From positions 124,001-188,000 of the forward strand of contig DVKR01000029.1 of NCBI GenBank assembly GCA_018715935.1: DNA of 64,000 nucleotides, in the 5' to 3' direction. How positions within the stretch are numbered: position 1 is the first letter of the stretch; each line of letters starts with the position of its first letter. Below are positions 60,132 to 64,000 of the stretch, one piece after another. The notes beneath the pieces are model-generated. The model was not told the origin of the DNA, made no database searches, and saw only the letters and a list, made by a program, of their open reading frames with translations. The stretch comes from Candidatus Aphodovivens excrementavium. Lineage in GTDB: Bacteria; Actinomycetota; Coriobacteriia; Coriobacteriales; Eggerthellaceae. Both the position numbers and the translations under genes were made by a program.

Positions 60132-61073
60132 ATGGAGATGCATCAGCTACAGCAGTTTGCTGCGATCGCGGAGAGCGCGTCGATGCACGAGGCGGCGGAG
60201 CGGCTGTACCTGTCCCAATCGACGCTGAGCTACAACTTGAAAAAGCTCGAGCGCGAGCTCGATTGCCGACTCTTTGACCGTACGCGTTCGGGGCTCAAAC
60301 TCACAGCGTATGGCGAGATATTGCTGCGCCACGTCCGTCGTATCGCCGACGATTTGGATCAGCTTAACTCAGAGATCGTCGAGGAGCGACGCCGAGACTC
60401 CCAGCGAATCCATCTCGGGTGCTTCTCGTTGCTGTTTGCCTCTTTCGAGATGTCCCAAATCGCCGCAGAGCTTCCCGACTGTATGTTCGAGGCGTGCGTT
60501 GCGGGGGAAGTTGAGCTTGCGGAGGGGTTGGCGGAAGGTCGTTTTGATGCGCTGATTAGCGCGGAACCCCTGCCTGGTTTGGAGTATCGCTCCCGCCCGC
60601 TCTATTGCGAGCAGGCATTTCTGTCGGTTCCAAAGGGGTCGGAGCTTGCCGGCGTCGATCTCGTTGGTTTAGACGATCTCGCTGGCCTCCAGTTCAGCAT
60701 CGAAGGCGATCTGCCCGGCTGCAGCGAGTGGTATCGTCGCATTCTGGGAGAGGCCAAGGTTCCCGCCCAACAGGTGGATATCACGCCGTTTCGTGAGCAT
60801 CTTAAAGTGAAGGATGCGCTCCCCACTTGCAATCTCATCACTTCGTTCATCATGGAATACGTACGCGTGAACGAGGTGCGTGCCGTGATTCCGATCGACG
60901 CCGACGTGGCTCGCCGCGAGGTGCGGCTGATTTGGCGTCGCGATGCGGAGAACAAGCTTGCGCCATTGCTGGAGTATCTGGACGAAAGCCTTGAGCGTCT
61001 GCTGAGCGGCAATACGTTCATTCCCTATTTCCTGTTTCCCGAAGATGCGGAAAACCTCATCATGCGCGCGTAG
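60132..61073 (+). CDS. LysR-family regulator next to the transhydroxylase-like gene
   Basis: A 313-residue LysR protein starting at the ATG at 60132 (GGGGGA site); 14 extra codons upstream are unlikely. HQLQQFAAIAESASMHEAAERLYLSQSTLSYNLKKLERELDCRLFDR is the winged helix. The effector domain runs from RIHLGCFSLLFASFEM to the end. It lies 187 bases upstream of, and in the same direction as, the Moco gene, with a dyad at 61129-61155 between them. LysR control of an inducible aromatic-converting Moco enzyme fits this layout; the inducer is probably its substrate. Confidence 0.9.
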   Translation: MEMHQLQQFAAIAESASMHEAAERLYLSQSTLSYNLKKLERELDCRLFDRTRSGLKLTAYGEILLRHVRRIADDLDQLNSEIVEERRRDSQRIHLGCFSLLFASFEMSQIAAELPDCMFEACVAGEVELAEGLAEGRFDALISAEPLPGLEYRSRPLYCEQAFLSVPKGSELAGVDLVGLDDLAGLQFSIEGDLPGCSEWYRRILGEAKVPAQQVDITPFREHLKVKDALPTCNLITSFIMEYVRVNEVRAVIPIDADVARREVRLIWRRDAENKLAPLLEYLDESLERLLSGNTFIPYFLFPEDAENLIMRA

Positions 61074-61128
61074 CGAACGTGCTTTCACTCCCGGGCCGTT
61101 AGCAAAATAACCGCTGGTCAAGCCTTTC

Positions 61129-61155
61129 TTCTATCATTTCGATCGGTCGATAGAA
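61129..61155. promoter_or_regulatory. Candidate LysR-binding dyad
   Basis: TTCTATC (61129-61135) and GATAGAA (61149-61155) are perfect inverted repeats around a 13-base centre that includes TCGATCG. Position, 106 bases before the Moco start, suits activation by the neighbouring LysR protein. Confidence 0.55.
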
Positions 61156-61211
61156 ACCCTATGGGGTCTCCTAGGCTCCTTTTGTCCGTATCTTGTAGAT
61201 GCCGTAATGCC

Positions 61212-61239
61212 TTGCCTGCGCCGAAAAAGGCGCAGGCAA
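61212..61239 (+). promoter_or_regulatory. Leader hairpin 21 bases before the transhydroxylase-like start
   Basis: TTGCCTGCGCC and GGCGCAGGCAA form an 11-bp perfect stem with loop GAAAAA. The ribosome site AGAGGAGA lies just downstream and stays free. It could stabilise the message or be a leftover terminator without a U-run. Confidence 0.6.
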
Positions 61240-61260
61240 CGTCGGACGAGAGGAGAAGTT

Positions 61261-63963
61261 ATGGGGAAGACCGCAGACAAAACCGTCTACAAAACGACGG
61301 GATGGTGCGGGTTCGGCAGCGGCTCTAACACCGCCGCCGTCGACGTAAAGGACGGGCGCATCGCGCGTATCCGTCCGCTGCATCTTGACGACAAGTACAC
61401 CGAAGACGAGCTTAACCCGTGGAAGATCGAGGTGCGCGGCCACACGCTGACCAGCGGCCTCAAGACAACGCTGCCGCCTATGGCGTTTGGCTACAAAAAG
61501 CGCGTGTACTCCAAGAACCGCGTGCCATACCCGCTCAAGCGCGTTGACTGGGATCCGCACGGCGAGCGCAACCCGCAAAATCGCGGCATCAGCGGGTACG
61601 AGCGCATCAGCTGGGACGAGGCGGCTCAGATCTGCGCTGACGAGATCCGCCGTGTGATCGACACCTATGGCAACACTGCCGTGTTCGTGCAAGGCGACGG
61701 CCACGGCGAGACCAAGGTCATGCACGGCGGACACGGGTGTAACACTCACTTGATGAACCTGCTGGGTGGTTTTACCCTGCAGGCACGCCAGCCGGACAGC
61801 TGGGAAGGCTGGTATTGGGGCGCAAAGCACATGTGGGGCATGGACCCCGTGGGACAGCAGGCGTTCCAGAGCAACCTTTTGTGGGACATCTGCGAGAATT
61901 CCGACGCCGTCATCTGCGTGGGGTGCGACCCCGAGACCACTCCGTGGGGCTGGGGCGGGCAGATGGCCTCCAAGATCAGCTACTTCTGGAGCGAGATAGG
62001 AATCAAGCAGATCTACATCTGCCCCGACCTCAACTACGGCGCAGCCATCCATGCCGACAAGTGGATTCCCGTGCTGCCCAATACCGACGCCGCTTTGTGG
62101 CTTGCCATCGCGTGGGTGTGGCTTACCGAGAACACCTACGACAAGGATTACCTTGCCACGCATGCTGACGGGTTCGACTGGTTCAAGCACTACGTGCTGG
62201 GCGGCGAGGACGGCCAGCCCAAGACTCCGCAGTGGGCGGAGGGCAAGTGCGGAGTGCCGGCAGCCGACATCAAGGCGCTGGCGCGGTACTGGGCTACGCA
62301 CAAGGTGTCTACCGTGCACTGCAACGGTGGCGGCTACATCCGCAGTTGCTTTGCTACCGAACCCGCTCGCCTCGAGATCGCGCTTTTGGCGATGCAGGGC
62401 GTGGGCGCTCCTGGTAAGAACATGTTCAAGATGATGGAGTGGGGTCTCTACGGCATGCAAAGCCTCAATCCCATTCCCCACGGCGAATGGGGCACGTTCA
62501 TGTGGGCGGGCTTTACCGGCCATGTGGCGGGAACCGACCTGGTTAACTTTATCCCGCAGACGCTCGTGCCCGACGCCATCATGTTGCCCGAAGGCGAAAA
62601 GCTGCACTGGTACGGCCGCGTGGTGGCGGGTCTGTCGCGCGAGGATCAGTTCACGCCTTACGAATATCCCATGGAGGGCGCAAGCCGTATCCATATGATC
62701 TGGACCGATACGCCGTGCTGGTCCACCTGTTGGAACGGCGGGCATCGCATGCAGGATGCTCTGCGCCATCCCTCCATCGAGTTTTATCTGGTCGAGCATC
62801 CCTGGATGGAGAACGACACCCTGTTCGGCGACATCATCCTGCCCATCTCCACCAAGTTCGAAGAGCACGACATCGCCACCTCCACCCAGTGCGGTGAAAA
62901 CGACATGGTGGTTCTGGAAGAGAAGGCTGTCGACGAGGTCGGCGAGGCAAAGTCCGACGCCGAGGCTGTGCTTGCCATTGCCGAGAAACTGGGCGTGGCA
63001 GACGAGCTGTGGGAGCATTGGGTGTATCCGCCTATGACCGCCGCTCAAAACACTGAGTCTGCCGGAACCGATGAAGAGGACTTCGTCAACATGGTGGAGG
63101 CGTCGACCGAGCACGTGTTCGGCGAGCCGGGATTCGAGTCCCTCCAGCTGCGCAGCTACACCCTTGGCGGCTGCCAAGAACACATGCCCTACGGCGAGTT
63201 CTTACAAAAGGGGTACCTGCCCATTCGCTTCAAAGATGAGGATGAGTGGAAGTCCGAACCGATTGGCATGCGGAACTTCTACGAGGATCCCGAGAGCTTC
63301 CCTTTGGCAACGCCTACGGGCAAGATCGAGTTCTACGCGACTGGCATCGCCGACTGCTGGGGCGACGATGGTGAGCGTCCGCCCGTGCCCAAGTGGATCG
63401 AGGAGAGCGAGGCTCATCATGAGCGTCTGACCTGCGATCGCGGCAAGGACTATCCGTTCTTGGTGGTGAGCAACCATCCGAGGTGGCGCGTGCATGCCGA
63501 GCACGACGACATCACATGGCTGCGCGAGATCGAGACGTGCAAGGTTACCGGTCCGGACGGCTACAAGTACGAGCCGGTGTGGATCAATCCGATCGACGCG
63601 CGCGCCCGCGGCATCAAGACCGGCGACGTCGTCCGCATCTACAACGAGCGCGGCAGCGTGCTGGGTGGCGCTTACGTCACCGAGCGCATCCGTCCAAGCG
63701 TTATCAGCCAAGATCATGGCGCGCGGGTCGATTCCATCGTCACGGGTACCGGTGGCATCGACCGCGGCGGCGCTAACAACCTCATTTGCCCTGGCGCCAC
63801 CACGTCAAAGAACGCGCCCGGCGAGGTGACCAACGGCTTTTTGGCCAACATCGAAAAAGTGGACGTGTTCGCGCTCGCCAAGCAGTATCCCGAGGCGTTC
63901 GCCCGCGACTACGATCCGGCGGACGGTCTGCAGGCGCAGGCGCGCATTATCAAGGGGGAGTAG
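61261..63963 (+). CDS. Transhydroxylase-like molybdopterin enzyme, large subunit
   Basis: A 900-residue Moco enzyme starting at the ATG at 61261 (GAGGAGAAG). It closely follows pyrogallol-phloroglucinol transhydroxylase (AthL) of Pelobacter: RIPYP-like YSKNRVPYPLKRVDWDPHGERNPQNRG, SWDEA, ARQPDSWEGWYWGAKHMWG, GIKTGDVVRIYNERGSV and DRGGANNLICPG. There is no N-terminal Fe-S site, as in AthL. Ser180 in PDSWEG corresponds to the Mo-ligating Ser175 of AthL, with Asp179 next to it conserved; a His-rich GDGHGE segment lies near the AthL His144 position. Gut catechol dehydroxylases belong to the same lineage. The exact aromatic substrate is unknown. Confidence 0.92.
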   Translation: MGKTADKTVYKTTGWCGFGSGSNTAAVDVKDGRIARIRPLHLDDKYTEDELNPWKIEVRGHTLTSGLKTTLPPMAFGYKKRVYSKNRVPYPLKRVDWDPHGERNPQNRGISGYERISWDEAAQICADEIRRVIDTYGNTAVFVQGDGHGETKVMHGGHGCNTHLMNLLGGFTLQARQPDSWEGWYWGAKHMWGMDPVGQQAFQSNLLWDICENSDAVICVGCDPETTPWGWGGQMASKISYFWSEIGIKQIYICPDLNYGAAIHADKWIPVLPNTDAALWLAIAWVWLTENTYDKDYLATHADGFDWFKHYVLGGEDGQPKTPQWAEGKCGVPAADIKALARYWATHKVSTVHCNGGGYIRSCFATEPARLEIALLAMQGVGAPGKNMFKMMEWGLYGMQSLNPIPHGEWGTFMWAGFTGHVAGTDLVNFIPQTLVPDAIMLPEGEKLHWYGRVVAGLSREDQFTPYEYPMEGASRIHMIWTDTPCWSTCWNGGHRMQDALRHPSIEFYLVEHPWMENDTLFGDIILPISTKFEEHDIATSTQCGENDMVVLEEKAVDEVGEAKSDAEAVLAIAEKLGVADELWEHWVYPPMTAAQNTESAGTDEEDFVNMVEASTEHVFGEPGFESLQLRSYTLGGCQEHMPYGEFLQKGYLPIRFKDEDEWKSEPIGMRNFYEDPESFPLATPTGKIEFYATGIADCWGDDGERPPVPKWIEESEAHHERLTCDRGKDYPFLVVSNHPRWRVHAEHDDITWLREIETCKVTGPDGYKYEPVWINPIDARARGIKTGDVVRIYNERGSVLGGAYVTERIRPSVISQDHGARVDSIVTGTGGIDRGGANNLICPGATTSKNAPGEVTNGFLANIEKVDVFALAKQYPEAFARDYDPADGLQAQARIIKGE

Positions 63964-63966
63964 ACC

Positions 63967-64000
63967 ATGGGGAAGAAAGTGTTTCTGATTGACGTTGCGC
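63967..64000 (+). CDS. Start of the Fe-S small subunit, cut by the window edge
   Basis: ATG at 63967, three bases after the previous stop and itself preceded by GGGGGAG, reads MGKKVFLIDVA. AthS and related four-cluster subunits begin with a similar x-V-F/M-x-I-D-V-A strand before their first CxxC group, and the large subunit needs such a partner. Only 11 codons are visible, so the assignment rests on context. Confidence 0.65.
   Translation, partial: MGKKVFLIDVA

Noticed and set aside
61171-63183. A 670-codon open frame antisense to the transhydroxylase-like gene
   Set aside because: Same cause: GC-rich third positions keep the antisense frame open. The translation is low-complexity His/Ala/Leu sequence with no motif.

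Overview
The window looks like chromosomal DNA of a strictly anaerobic or microaerotolerant Coriobacteriia actinobacterium, most likely Eggerthellaceae. The reasons are high GC, dense genes with GGAGG-type ribosome sites, several molybdopterin (Moco) oxidoreductases without Tat signals, a phloroglucinol-transhydroxylase-like enzyme, LysR regulators next to redox enzymes, cytochrome bd as the only oxidase seen, and hydrogenase maturation genes. No species is assigned. No prophage, insertion sequence or CRISPR array was seen.

1-16.5 kb is mainly housekeeping: a pyridoxal kinase-like gene, a divergent Xre/small-protein pair around a dyad, a LysR regulator, serS, a repeat-rich membrane protein, a stand-alone homologue of the cyanophycin synthetase N domain, a class I aminotransferase, ddl flanked by two copies of an intergenic structured repeat, a run of envelope genes (YtxH, PRC-barrel, TVP38/DedA, TM2), a CCG-domain/FAD oxidoreductase pair and an archaeal-type class I aldolase. 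16.6-28 kb holds tRNA-Leu(CAA) divergent from a pepV-type dipeptidase, an orphan LytTR response regulator, pgi, hypF-hypC-hypD and cydAB.

28-41 kb is an envelope and ion-homeostasis block: two tandem DUF4190-type paralogues, two bacterial-PH proteins, hemolysin III, a CorC/CNNM protein, a PspC protein, a secreted coiled-coil protein with a lysozyme-like end, two TrkA-type regulators and purB. 41-45 kb is on the minus strand: a small membrane protein, a DUF4143-type AAA ATPase flanked by a duplicated terminator repeat, a SpoVA-like membrane protein with an internal duplication, and a metallo-beta-lactamase-fold hydrolase.

45.7-57.4 kb is the most distinctive part. One unit encodes a Moco enzyme with a C-terminal aromatic octapeptide repeat, a four-cluster ferredoxin subunit and an NrfD-type membrane anchor. 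It is followed by a CCG-domain protein, a second Moco enzyme, a DUF2064 nucleotidyl/glycosyltransferase-fold protein, a radical SAM enzyme of the MJ0619/Tes type and a ferredoxin-DUF169 protein. After GNAT, PadR and MBL genes and an ATPase relic, the window ends with a LysR regulator and a transhydroxylase-like Moco enzyme, whose small subunit begins at the edge.

Taken together, the genes point to anaerobic respiration or reductive conversion of aromatic or other small molecules by several specialised Moco enzymes, fed through Fe-S proteins and a membrane quinol module. The substrates cannot be read from the sequence.
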